Positions 45,222 to 53,901 of a stretch of 64,000 nt of DNA are shown one piece after another. Source of the DNA: SHLQ01 sp964451305. Lineage in GTDB: Bacteria > Actinomycetota > Acidimicrobiia > Acidimicrobiales > SHLQ01. A program made the translations under genes and the position numbers. The stretch lies in NCBI GenBank assembly GCA_964451305.1, contig CAYVHV010000011.1, forward strand, positions 24,686 to 88,685, in the 5' to 3' direction. The notes beneath the pieces were generated by a model that saw only the letters and a program-made list of their open reading frames with translations, was not told the origin of the DNA and made no database searches. Within the stretch, counting starts at the first letter, position 1. The number at the start of each line of letters is the position of its first letter.

Positions 45222-46256
45222 ATGGTAAACGTAGGAATAGTTGGAGCCACCGGCCAGGTCGGTGGTGTCATGCGCACGCTGCTTTTGGAACGAGACTTTC
45301 CAATCGAGACTTTGCGCTTCTTTGCGTCCGCTCGCAGCGCCGGACGCGATATCGAATTCGGTGATCGAACCATCACCGTCGAGGATGCAACTACTGCTGA
45401 CTACAGTGGCCTCGACATTGCGATCTTCTCCGCTGGCGGAGATACATCTCGAGCCCTCGCTGACAAGGTCGCCGCAGCTGGTGCCATCGTCATCGACAAC
45501 TCCTCCGCCTTCCGCATGGACCCCGACGTACCGTTGGTCGTCCCTGAAGTCAACGCTCACGCGCTCGATGACATCCCGAAGGGAATCATCGCGAACCCAA
45601 ACTGCACGACGATGGCGGCTATGCCCGTCCTCAAGCCGCTGCACGATGAGGCCGGCCTACAACGCATGGTGGTCAGTACGTACCAAGCGGTATCGGGTGC
45701 TGGCATTGCTGGTGTAGATGAGCTCGATCAGCAGGTTCGCAAGGGCGTCGAAGAGTTGCCGGCGTTGACCTACGACGGCGATGCTGTCGACTTCGGCGAG
45801 TCGTCCTCGTTCGCGACGACAATCGCATTCAATGCGGTACCGATGTGCGGATCGATCGTCGACGACGGCCGCGATGAAACCGATGAAGAGCAGAAGCTAC
45901 GCAACGAGAGTCGCAAGATCCTCGAGATCGAGAACTTGCTCGTCGCAGGTATCTGCGTCCGAGTTCCGGTCTTCACCGGTCACTCGCTCGCCATCACGGC
46001 CGGTTTCGATTCGCCGATCACTCCTGACCGCGCTCGTGAGCTTCTCTCGACCGCCGAAGGTGTGATCCTCGACGATCTGCCGACTCCTCTGAAGTCGGCG
46101 GGCATCGATCCATCGATCGTCGGACGAATTCGCCCAGACGAGACAATGGACAACGGTCTGTCGATGTTCATTAGCGGCGACAACCTTCGTAAGGGTGCAG
46201 CCCTCAACACGATCCAGATCGCCGAGGCGCTCGTCGAGAAGGGCATCGTCGGCTAA
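45222..46256 (+). CDS. asd: Aspartate-semialdehyde dehydrogenase
   Basis: 344 residues. MVNVGIVGATGQVGGVMRTLL is the NADP-binding start; IANPNCTTMA carries the catalytic Cys; the C-terminal half ends with the usual INTIQIAE-like NTIQIAEALVEKG. It reduces aspartyl-phosphate from LysC to the semialdehyde. The start was placed at MVNVGIV (ATG 45222) with AAGG just ahead; upstream reading to 45126 is not family-like. A strong terminator follows. Confidence 0.94.
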   Translation: MVNVGIVGATGQVGGVMRTLLLERDFPIETLRFFASARSAGRDIEFGDRTITVEDATTADYSGLDIAIFSAGGDTSRALADKVAAAGAIVIDNSSAFRMDPDVPLVVPEVNAHALDDIPKGIIANPNCTTMAAMPVLKPLHDEAGLQRMVVSTYQAVSGAGIAGVDELDQQVRKGVEELPALTYDGDAVDFGESSSFATTIAFNAVPMCGSIVDDGRDETDEEQKLRNESRKILEIENLLVAGICVRVPVFTGHSLAITAGFDSPITPDRARELLSTAEGVILDDLPTPLKSAGIDPSIVGRIRPDETMDNGLSMFISGDNLRKGAALNTIQIAEALVEKGIVG

Positions 46257-46277
46257 CGACGACCCGCAGCAAAACGA

Positions 46278-46313
46278 AAGAGCCCCGAGCACCAGCGCGT
46301 GCTCGGGGCTCTT
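46278..46313. terminator. Perfect 15-bp bidirectional terminator hairpin
   Basis: AAGAGCCCCGAGCAC (46278-46292) and its complement (46299-46313) with a 6-nt loop. It starts 21 nt after asd and lies just past the FKBP gene on the other strand, so it can serve both converging genes. Confidence 0.85.
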
Positions 46314-46336
46314 GTCGTTATGTCCTGAGTTCGTCG

Positions 46337-46717
46337 TTAGCCGATCGAACGCAAGTCGACGACGAAGATGAGCGTCTCGTTTGGGGCGATGACTCCACCG
46401 GCACCCGAGGAGCCGTACGCCATTGCTGGAGGGATAGTCAGACGACGGCGGCCGCCGACCTTCATTCCCTGAACGCCCTGATCCCAACCTGGGATGACTT
46501 GCCCGCCGCCGAGGCCGAAGCTGAAGTGTTGACCGCGGTTCCACGATGCGTCGAATTCTCGTCCGTTGGACCAGCTGATTCCTGCGTAGTCGACCGACAC
46601 CTGCACTCCAGATGTGGCTTCTTGGCCGTCACCTTCGATGAGGTCTTCAATGACCAAGTCGGTCGGAGGTTCGCCTCCGGGGACGGTGATGACGGGCTTT
46701 TCGTTGGTGTCTTCCAT
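46337..46717 (-). CDS. FKBP-type peptidyl-prolyl isomerase
   Basis: 126 residues starting MEDTNEKP. The core VSVDYAGISWSNGREFDASW, VIPGWDQGVQGMKVGGRRRLTIPPAMAYGSSG and NETLIFVVDLRSI is a complete FKBP domain, with no signal peptide. It speeds proline isomerisation in the cytoplasm. The longer upstream frame to 46813 is not family-like. Confidence 0.92.
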   Translation of the reverse strand: MEDTNEKPVITVPGGEPPTDLVIEDLIEGDGQEATSGVQVSVDYAGISWSNGREFDASWNRGQHFSFGLGGGQVIPGWDQGVQGMKVGGRRRLTIPPAMAYGSSGAGGVIAPNETLIFVVDLRSIG

Positions 46718-46792
46718 GGAGTGAATCCTACGCCGCGGAAGCCGCGGATAAGCGACCGATCGGCCCCGAGGGCGTCGGAGTAGTGTTGGTTC

Positions 46793-47044
46793 ATGAACCT
46801 CGATGATGTCCAAGTGCTGATGGAAGATCTGTACGGCGAAGCTGATCGAGCGCGAGGTATGCCAGCGACGGTGGCGTGGCTATGCGAGGAGTTGGGTGAG
46901 CTCGCTCAGGCGGCGCGCAAGGGCACCAAAGAGCAGCAGCTGCACGAGCTAGGGGATGTGTTGGCGTGGCTTGCGTCGCTCGCCAATCAACTCGACCTCA
47001 GCCTCGACGATGCTATGGCTCGTTATCGAGAGAACCCTCCCTGA
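46793..47044 (+). CDS. MazG-like nucleotide pyrophosphohydrolase domain protein
   Basis: 83 residues, a single short MazG-type domain. LCEELGELAQAARKG and QQLHELGDVLAWLASLAN supply the acidic EExxE and ExxD steps that bind magnesium. Such proteins hydrolyse nucleoside triphosphates to monophosphates. Divergent from the FKBP gene, with their start regions close together. Confidence 0.8.
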   Translation: MNLDDVQVLMEDLYGEADRARGMPATVAWLCEELGELAQAARKGTKEQQLHELGDVLAWLASLANQLDLSLDDAMARYRENPP

Positions 47045-47054
47045 CGCTCGGTTG

Positions 47055-47945
47055 CTAACTCGCCCTCGCCTGACGGATCGCCACAATCTCGGGCGGTGGC
47101 GTCATGATCCAGCCCATAGCACCCATCAGCGCCTTCGCAGCAGGTGCGACCATTGCGTCACTGATAAGCGGAACTCGGGGCGGGATCCAAAGTTTGCGTC
47201 TTGCCCACGACGGCAAGAGGTTGATCGCCGACGTCAAAATGATGCCATATGGGGCGATGGCCCCAACCTTGTTCGGCGGGAACATCAGCCAGCGAATCGC
47301 GTCGCGCGCTTGTTTGCCGTACTCGAGTTCGGGGAGGTAGCTGCGAAGCCGCTCGTCGAGTTCTGCAACCGTACGTGGTGCATCGATGACGCCGAGCGCT
47401 TCACCAACCCGAGCCATTTCGGCGACGTACTGGTCGGCCTCGGAATCGCTGATCGGAACGTTGCCGTAGCGCCGGTAGCCGCGCAGGAATCCATCCACCT
47501 CGGTGCAGTGCACCCACGCGAGGTTGTGGGGATCGTTTGCTTCATACGGAACACCCGCAGGTGTTACGCCGGTAACTCGATCGTGAACCTTGGTGATCAC
47601 CTTCACCATGCGTTCTGCTTCCGCGGCGCTACCGAATGTCGTCGTGCCGATGAAGTTCGCCGTGCGGTGCAGTCGCCCGTAGGGGTCTTCGGCGTAGTTG
47701 GAGTGGTCAGCAACGCCAGCCATGGTCGGCGGGTGAAGGGTCTGAACGAGAAGTGACGTGACACCACCGATCATGGTCGACCAATCGGATTGGACGAGCC
47801 ACGTAATGCTGTCTGGGCCGAACCAGCTGTCATCCGCGGCGCGACGACCGTTGCCTGCGTCGCGGGTACCGGTTACATACTCCGAGACCGTGCGTTGCAG
47901 CTCTCGACGGATGCCTTCGATCGGGGTGAGTTGGTCAGAAGCCAT
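47055..47945 (-). CDS. MpaB-like oxygenase (DUF2236)
   Basis: 296 residues. WLVQSDWSTMIGGVTSLLVQTLHPPTMAGVADHSNY and NDPHNLAWVHCTEVDGFL are typical of the oxygenase MpaB / latex-clearing-protein-related family, which binds heme. Substrate unknown. It overlaps nothing and lies 48 bp from the RamB-like gene. Confidence 0.85.
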   Translation of the reverse strand: MASDQLTPIEGIRRELQRTVSEYVTGTRDAGNGRRAADDSWFGPDSITWLVQSDWSTMIGGVTSLLVQTLHPPTMAGVADHSNYAEDPYGRLHRTANFIGTTTFGSAAEAERMVKVITKVHDRVTGVTPAGVPYEANDPHNLAWVHCTEVDGFLRGYRRYGNVPISDSEADQYVAEMARVGEALGVIDAPRTVAELDERLRSYLPELEYGKQARDAIRWLMFPPNKVGAIAPYGIILTSAINLLPSWARRKLWIPPRVPLISDAMVAPAAKALMGAMGWIMTPPPEIVAIRQARAS

Positions 47946-47993
47946 AGATACCTAGAGTATGGCCCCGTGCGTTCGCGCGGATGCCGCTTCGGC

Positions 47994-49448
47994 CTATGAA
48001 GACGGGCGTTGTCGGTCGAGAAATCGATACACGTCCACGAGGTCGACGCCCGGGAAGGGTGTGAACTCGCGGCTCGACGCTGGTAGGGCGGTCAGCACAT
48101 GGCTTCGTTGTGCAGCCGACGGCCATGCCACGTGTTCCCAACGGTCGATGAGTTCTGGGTCCGGAGCCACTCTCGACGATCGGGCGTCGAGTTTGCGAAT
48201 GGTGTCGCCGCCTCGGAAGTAGGTGGAGAGTTCCGAGGTGGTGCCGACGCTCACGGCATAGGGGTTGGTCGATGCATCCTCGATGTACGTTGCGCACCAC
48301 CAATCGCCCTTGTCGGTGACGGTGTGCTGATAGTGCATCATGAAATTCTTCGACGCCTGCCAGGCTTGGCGCACGCCCCAGTGGCGCGAGACCCGCATGC
48401 CTTCGACGGTGCCATCTGCATCGCTTGGATAGTCGATGCCGTCGTTCTCGTATGACTTGGAGACAACGCCTTCTGGGTTGCAACGCAGGAAGTGAACGGG
48501 CATGTCGAGATGTTCGGTGGCGAGGTTTGTAAATCGATGAGCAGCCATTTCGTAGGAGACGTAGAAGGTCTCCTTGAGATCTTCGATCGAAAGCTGCTTT
48601 TCGTCGTAACTGCGGCGAAGAAGATCGACCGCTGGTTTTTCTGGGATGAGCGCAGAGGCAGCGAAGTAGTTCGATTCGACTCGTTGACGCAAGTAGTCGG
48701 CGAAGTCGCGGGTGTCGGAATGGTCAAGTGCGTAGTGCCCAAGGGTCTGGAGCACGACCGAACGCGATGATCGGAGATCGACCTCCTCGCGGAGGTGGAT
48801 GTAGATGATGCGGTTTTTCTGGTCGGTGACCGAGCGAGCCGAGCTCGGCATTCCTCGCGCGCGTTCAACTCGGAAGCCGAAGTACTTGGCCAGATCCGTA
48901 ATGTGACGCTCTGAGAGTGGACCCATTCCCGGGTAGTTGATCGCCTCGAGCGCATCGGACACGGTGGTCTCGATGCGTTGGAAGTAGTTGTTGCGTTCGC
49001 GCATCTCTCGTCGAAGTTCCGCGTTTGCGAGGCGTGCTTTGTCTTCGGTACGGAGCGCTCGATCTCCGGTGCCGTTCGAGGGGACTGCTTCCCATAGGGC
49101 AACGAGGTGTTCGAGCACATCATCGTTTAGCTTGGCGCTCGGCTTGAGATACGGAAGCTCGAACTCTTTGTAACGAGGATCATCCTGGGCTCGTTCGAGT
49201 TTAAGTTCGAGTTCGGCCCGACGGTTGGGCGGCTCGGGGTCGACGAGATCGGCCACCGAGACGTCGAGGATCTCACCGATCGTTCGCAGTAAACCGATCT
49301 TTGGTTCGATCCTGCCGTTCTCGAGCTGCGAGAGGTACGGGACTGGTTTGTCGACCGACGCGCTGAGCTCGGAGAGTGTCAGCTTGTTGATTTTTCGAAA
49401 GTGGCGAATGCGGTGTCCAAGAACACTGAGATCGAGTTCGCTAGCCAT
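47994..49448 (-). CDS. XRE-family regulator with ImmA/IrrE-like and DUF2083-type regions (RamB-like)
   Basis: 484 residues. An N-terminal HTH of the XRE type (GHRIRHFRKINKLTLSELSASVDKPVPYLSQLENGRIEPKIGLLRTIGEIL) is followed by an ImmA/IrrE-like region, where the metalloprotease HExxH is degenerate (QTLGHYALDH). The long C-terminal region contains Cys-bearing steps as in DUF2083. This is the architecture of RamB, which in Corynebacterium represses the glyoxylate-bypass genes. GGAGGT precedes the ATG at 49448. The divergent neighbour is a malate-synthase-like gene, matching such a role. Confidence 0.82.
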   Translation of the reverse strand: MASELDLSVLGHRIRHFRKINKLTLSELSASVDKPVPYLSQLENGRIEPKIGLLRTIGEILDVSVADLVDPEPPNRRAELELKLERAQDDPRYKEFELPYLKPSAKLNDDVLEHLVALWEAVPSNGTGDRALRTEDKARLANAELRREMRERNNYFQRIETTVSDALEAINYPGMGPLSERHITDLAKYFGFRVERARGMPSSARSVTDQKNRIIYIHLREEVDLRSSRSVVLQTLGHYALDHSDTRDFADYLRQRVESNYFAASALIPEKPAVDLLRRSYDEKQLSIEDLKETFYVSYEMAAHRFTNLATEHLDMPVHFLRCNPEGVVSKSYENDGIDYPSDADGTVEGMRVSRHWGVRQAWQASKNFMMHYQHTVTDKGDWWCATYIEDASTNPYAVSVGTTSELSTYFRGGDTIRKLDARSSRVAPDPELIDRWEHVAWPSAAQRSHVLTALPASSREFTPFPGVDLVDVYRFLDRQRPSS

Positions 49449-49659
49449 GACAAGACCTCCGATGGCGTGCAACTTTGATCATTTTTATCTCATGATCTGG
49501 ATTTTTGCGAGTTTTAGCGCGCGCACACCCTAGTGAAGTGCAAAAGTTTCCCCGATTATGATCTCTGGACATCTATCGAAGTCATCACGATGGATGTGTT
49601 CGACGGCGGACATCAACGAGCGCCGGACGCTTGCGGGTTTGAACAGAAAGATCTTCACA

Positions 49660-50307
49660 ATGGCATCACGACACCCTGGAATGCTCCTCGCACCGAACAC
49701 CGACATTGTCCTCCCTGGCAATGAAGAAGTGCTCGAGGTGCTGTTTGATCCAAGGACACGCAAACTCATCGCTGCACTTCACCGGCGTTTCTGGGATAAG
49801 CGTCGAAAGATGCTTCTCGACCGAGCCGTCGATGGCGACGTCATTTCGCTGACCTCATCGAGCAACGCTCTCGAGGCTCCACCAGTACAAGACTTCGGCG
49901 AGGTCATTGCGGACATGCGTCGGGTGAGCGACTCGTGGGATGGACGGCTCGATGAATATCTCGCGCTTCACGACTCGTTGAACTCCAGAGGATTCGATGG
50001 TGCTCCGGCGGTTGTTCGAGTGCGTGGCTGGAACGAAACCGACCCCGGTCTCCTGGTCGATGGACGCGCTGTTCCGGGATGCATTGTCGACATTGCCGTC
50101 GCCTTCACCCAGTCGTCTCACATCTTCCGCCGTGGAGAGGTGGCATTTGTGTTCGACATTCCTGAATCGGCAGGATCTGCCGAGGCTGAGCTTTGGACAG
50201 ATCTCATGCGCCTAGCCCACGACCGCTCTGGAATCGACCGCGGAACAGTGACGTATGGTTCGCTTCACCGTGTTCAGCGCGAAGATGCTGAAGTAGCCGT
50301 TGCATAA
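49660..50307 (+). CDS. Shortened malate-synthase-like protein
   Basis: About 215 residues from ATG 49660 (upstream ATGs exist at 49558 and 49594). It aligns by eye with malate synthase A: LPGNEEVLE...LIAALHRRFWDKRRKMLL near the start; VVRVRGWNETDPGLLVDGRAVPGCIVDIAV in the middle; AEAELWTDLMRLAHDRSGIDRGTVTYGSL near the end. Malate synthase A is about 530 residues. This protein lacks a large internal block and the C-terminal part that holds the catalytic Asp. It may be a pseudoenzyme or repurposed ligand binder. The frame is open and the codons look normal. Confidence 0.65.
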   Translation: MASRHPGMLLAPNTDIVLPGNEEVLEVLFDPRTRKLIAALHRRFWDKRRKMLLDRAVDGDVISLTSSSNALEAPPVQDFGEVIADMRRVSDSWDGRLDEYLALHDSLNSRGFDGAPAVVRVRGWNETDPGLLVDGRAVPGCIVDIAVAFTQSSHIFRRGEVAFVFDIPESAGSAEAELWTDLMRLAHDRSGIDRGTVTYGSLHRVQREDAEVAVA

Positions 50308-50359
50308 ACAGTGGCGATCGGCCCTGTTCGAATTCGTTGCACTGCGCTACAACTGACGT

Positions 50360-51049
50360 ATGGCCTTTGTCCAGTATGACCGCCGTAGTGAAGAGAAGGC
50401 CACCGACCTTCGCACGCTCGGCCAGGTCGCACGGACCTACTTTGGGCATCGGTCGCCGCATGTCATTCTGACGGGTCTCGTTATCGCGATATTGGTTCGG
50501 CTGCTCGTTGGAACGTTCGGTGTTGCAGACCTCGTCGTGTTGGCGGTCACCGTGGCGATGGTGGGAACGGTCGAGTGGTTCATTCACCTGTTCCTCTTGC
50601 ACGCTCCGGCCGATTCGCGACGAATGACGAAATTCAAAACCGGAGCAGGCCATCGCGAGCACCACCTCGATCCGGACAACATCGGCTGGCTGATGTTGGG
50701 CCCACCCGATGCTGCGGTCTTCCTCGTGATGCTCCTGGTCTGGAACGCCACGTGGCCGTTGCTACTCGCATGGGCGCTCGGCGCGTCCTTGCTCAGTACA
50801 TATCTGACCGCTGTCGCTGCGTCGTATTTTATGTTGGCTCACTACGAATGGACGCACCTGCTCGTCCATACCCGTTACCAGCCAAAGCTCGGCTATTACC
50901 GACGTCTCGTCACCCACCACCGGTTGCACCACTACCGCAATGAGCACCACTGGCTCGGCGTCACCTCACGCACGGGCGATAAGGCGCTCGGCACGCTGCC
51001 GGCTTCCAAGTCCGACGTTCCGCTTTCGGACACTGCTCGCACGCTGTAG
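50360..51049 (+). CDS. Sterol desaturase / fatty acid hydroxylase family membrane protein
   Basis: 229 residues with several membrane segments and the histidine clusters expected for a di-iron centre: EWFIHLFLLH, GHREHH, HYEWTHLLVH and HHRLHHYRNEHHW. The family hydroxylates or desaturates lipids using oxygen. Lipid substrate unknown. It lies 52 bp behind the malate-synthase-like gene on the same strand. Confidence 0.88.
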   Translation: MAFVQYDRRSEEKATDLRTLGQVARTYFGHRSPHVILTGLVIAILVRLLVGTFGVADLVVLAVTVAMVGTVEWFIHLFLLHAPADSRRMTKFKTGAGHREHHLDPDNIGWLMLGPPDAAVFLVMLLVWNATWPLLLAWALGASLLSTYLTAVAASYFMLAHYEWTHLLVHTRYQPKLGYYRRLVTHHRLHHYRNEHHWLGVTSRTGDKALGTLPASKSDVPLSDTARTL

Positions 51050-51116
51050 TTGCTTCGAGGTCGTATCGCTGAAGAATTTCCGTTCGTCTGCCCATTGAGG
51101 TCCGTAGTCTGAACGG

Positions 51117-52817
51117 GTGAGCGACGATGCAGTATCAACAGACTTTGTCCGCGAGAAGGTCCGGGCCGACAACGACTCGGGCAAGTATGGCCAACGCGTG
51201 CAGACGCGGTTCCCTCCCGAACCCAACGGATATCTCCATATCGGTCACGCAAAGTCGATCTGTCTGAACTTTGGCGTCGCCGAGGACTTCGACGGTTTGT
51301 GCAAACTTCGGTTCGATGACACGAATCCCGAAACCGAAGATCAGGATTTTGTTGACGGAATCATCGAGGATGTCCGATGGCTAGGGTTCGAACCCAAAGA
51401 CATCATTTATGCATCCGATTATTTTGAGCAGCTCTACGAATGGGCGATGTCGTTGATCGAACGCGGGCTTGCCTATGTCGATGATCAAGACGCCGAGACG
51501 ATTTCAGATCAGCGCGGTGGTTTCACAACGCCCGGGGTCAACAGTCCGTTTCGAGATCGCTCTCCCGAGGAAAACGCGGCGCTGTTCGCTGGCATGCGAA
51601 ATGGCGAGTTCGCCGACGGAGAGAAGGTCTTGCGTGCCAAGATCGATATGAACCACGAGAACATGCAGATGCGCGATCCAGTGATGTACCGGATTCGTCG
51701 GGAGCATCATGTACGCACAGGTACCGACTGGATCATTTTTCCGACCTATGACTGGGCTCATGGTCAGAGCGACGCGATCGAGGGTGTCACGCACAGCCTG
51801 TGCACGCTCGAGTTCGATAGCCACCGCCCGCTCTATGACTGGTGTCTCGAACAGCTCGACCTACCACGGGAGAAGCCGGAGCAGACCGAGTTTGCTCGCC
51901 TCAACTTGACCCACACCGTCACCTCAAAGCGCAAGCTGAAGATGCTCGTCGACGATGGCATTGTGGACGGTTGGGATGATCCCCGAATGCCGACGATCCG
52001 AGGACTGCGTCGCCGCGGTTACCCCGCGTCATCGATTCGGGCATTCATGGACCACATCGGCGTGTCGAAGGCGAACAGCACCCACGACGTTGAACTCCTC
52101 GAATCGTTTGTTCGTACCGAGCTGAACGCAACCGCGCTTCGGCGAATGGCCGTTCTTCGCCCTCTCAAAGTCGTGATCACGAACTGGCCTGTCGGTCAGG
52201 TCGACATGCGCGAGGCCATCAACAATCCGGAGGACCCAGACGCCGGCACTCGACAGGTGCCGTTCAGTGGCGAGCTCTGGATCGAACAAGATGATTTCAA
52301 GCTCGATCCTCCGCCGAAGTACTTCCGTCTCACGCTCGGCCGGGAGGTGCGTCTGCGCGCTGGCTATTTCATTACGGCGAACGATGTTGTCACGAACGAT
52401 GCCGGCGAGGTCGTCGAGGTGCACTGCACCTACGACCCGGAGACCGCGGGCGGCCAAGCTCCCGATGGTCGCAAGGTCAAGGCCACGATCCATTGGGTCT
52501 CCGCCGACACCGCTGTCGATGCGACCGTCAACTTGTACGAGCGCCTCTTTACCGACCCACATCCCGGTAGCGGCGATAGCGACATCATGGACAGCCTGAA
52601 CCCGAACTCTCGCGAGACCGTTCAGGCCAAGCTCGAGCCAGCATTGGCCGATGTCGGTGCCGGCCAGGTAGTTCAGTTTGAGCGCCTTGGTTACTTCGCT
52701 GCCGACCTCGACGACGCCAAGGTGTTCCATCGCACGGTTGGGCTAAAGGACGAGTGGGCAAATATTCAGAAGCGTCAGCAGAACCAACAGAAACAGAAGA
52801 ACCAGAAGAAGTCGTGA
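51117..52817 (+). CDS. glnS: Glutamine-tRNA ligase
   Basis: 566 residues from a GTG. The class I signature YLHIGHAKS (HIGH) and a KMSKS-like VTSKRKLKML are present. TRFPPEPNGYLHIG, LRFDDTNPETED and DWIIFPTYDWAHGQSDAIEGVTHSLCTLEF match GlnRS rather than GluRS. The C-terminal beta-barrel part is present and the protein ends in a Gln/Lys-rich tail (QNQQKQKNQKK). Most actinobacteria lack GlnRS and make Gln-tRNA by amidation, so this gene is notable. Confidence 0.93.
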   Translation: MSDDAVSTDFVREKVRADNDSGKYGQRVQTRFPPEPNGYLHIGHAKSICLNFGVAEDFDGLCKLRFDDTNPETEDQDFVDGIIEDVRWLGFEPKDIIYASDYFEQLYEWAMSLIERGLAYVDDQDAETISDQRGGFTTPGVNSPFRDRSPEENAALFAGMRNGEFADGEKVLRAKIDMNHENMQMRDPVMYRIRREHHVRTGTDWIIFPTYDWAHGQSDAIEGVTHSLCTLEFDSHRPLYDWCLEQLDLPREKPEQTEFARLNLTHTVTSKRKLKMLVDDGIVDGWDDPRMPTIRGLRRRGYPASSIRAFMDHIGVSKANSTHDVELLESFVRTELNATALRRMAVLRPLKVVITNWPVGQVDMREAINNPEDPDAGTRQVPFSGELWIEQDDFKLDPPPKYFRLTLGREVRLRAGYFITANDVVTNDAGEVVEVHCTYDPETAGGQAPDGRKVKATIHWVSADTAVDATVNLYERLFTDPHPGSGDSDIMDSLNPNSRETVQAKLEPALADVGAGQVVQFERLGYFAADLDDAKVFHRTVGLKDEWANIQKRQQNQQKQKNQKKS

Positions 52818-52885
52818 CCTCGAACGGTCGATGGCGAAACGCTCGCAGCCTTCGGTCGTTCTCTGCGTGGCGCAAGTCTGCTCAG

Positions 52886-53110
52886 CTATAACTGCCGGTT
52901 TGCCTTCGCTGCTCGCTTGCGTTCTTTGCGCTCGACCGAGCGCTCCCACTTGCGTTGTCTGCTGCGGCACGCTTTCCGGCAGAACTGATGATTGGCCGTC
53001 CTGGCTTCGAACATCAGGTCGCACCGCCAATAGCTGCACACATGAAGCTTGTCCGGGTCGAGATCGTCATCCCAGTCGTCGGGAAGGTCCGAGGCGAGCG
53101 GTTCGAGCAT
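52886..53110 (-). CDS. Small zinc-finger protein
   Basis: 74 residues starting MLEPLASD at 53110, where the ATG overlaps the stop of the upstream hydrolase (TAATG). It has C-x4-C (VCSYWRCD) and C-x3-C (FCRKACRSRQRKWE), followed by a very basic end (VERKERKRAAKANRQL). This resembles the treble-clef zinc finger seen at the end of CGNR-type regulators. Nucleic-acid binding is likely but unproven. Confidence 0.65.
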   Translation of the reverse strand: MLEPLASDLPDDWDDDLDPDKLHVCSYWRCDLMFEARTANHQFCRKACRSRQRKWERSVERKERKRAAKANRQL

Positions 53111-53847
53111 TAGTTTGTAAGCCCATCGAGCCACGAGTCAATCTCGCGCCAGATGACGTGCGTGGGATCGATAATGTCGAAATGGTCGACCTTTTTTGGA
53201 TCGAAGAGCGTAACGTCATCGCCGGACAGTTCGGCGGCTTGTACGTACTCAGAGGCCATATCGAATGGTACGTCCTCGTCGCCTCGGCCATGAACCACGA
53301 GCTGTGGCACGCCGACGGGTATGAGGTGAAGAGGCGATGCGAGAGCGTACAGATCGGGTCGTTCGGCCGCGGTGTGACCGAAGAGTTCAGCGGTGGCGTG
53401 ATTGCTCAGTTCGAGACCGTCTGCGAGGAAGAGATCCGATACCGGGGCGAGCGCGATGACCGCGTCGAGAGAAACGACTGGCTGAGCTGCGGCCCACAAC
53501 GCAAGCTGGCCACCAGCGCTGTGACCCAACGCGACCATCGGCCCGGGGTTTTGTTCGACGAGCGCGATCGCATCGAGGACGTCGCTCGACATCTCATGCC
53601 AGATGCCGTGGCCTCCAGCAACGACGCGTCGGTACTCCACATTGGCGACCGTCCAACCTCGGTCAGCGAGGTGTCTTGAGAGAGGTTCGTTTATGTCGAG
53701 CGCGTATTTTTCTCGCCAGTACCCACCATGGATCGAGACGACCGTCCCTCGTAGTTGGGATTCGTCCGCTGGCCGAAACAGGTCGACAAATTGCGACGGG
53801 TCATCTCCGTAGGTTCGTCTTTCCGGAGTGGGGAGAACGGGCACCAC
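53110..53847 (-). CDS. Alpha/beta hydrolase (kynurenine formamidase/carboxylesterase-like)
   Basis: 245 residues. The oxyanion-side HGGYWRE and nucleophile elbow GHSAGGQ are clear; the acid DEDVPF and catalytic His in KVDHFDII follow. HGGYW with GHSAGG is typical of the esterase/arylformamidase group. No signal peptide. It is coupled to the zinc-finger gene. Substrate unknown. Confidence 0.87.
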   Translation of the reverse strand: MVPVLPTPERRTYGDDPSQFVDLFRPADESQLRGTVVSIHGGYWREKYALDINEPLSRHLADRGWTVANVEYRRVVAGGHGIWHEMSSDVLDAIALVEQNPGPMVALGHSAGGQLALWAAAQPVVSLDAVIALAPVSDLFLADGLELSNHATAELFGHTAAERPDLYALASPLHLIPVGVPQLVVHGRGDEDVPFDMASEYVQAAELSGDDVTLFDPKKVDHFDIIDPTHVIWREIDSWLDGLTN

Positions 53848-53901
53848 CAGATACTAGATGTCGGTGATCCTAGGGTTGTGCGGTTGGTCAGCGAGTGGCG
53901 G

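Noticed and set aside
51384..51396. GGGTTCGAACCC, like a tRNA T-loop
   Set aside because: It lies in the coding sequence of glnS and no acceptor or anticodon stems can be formed around it.
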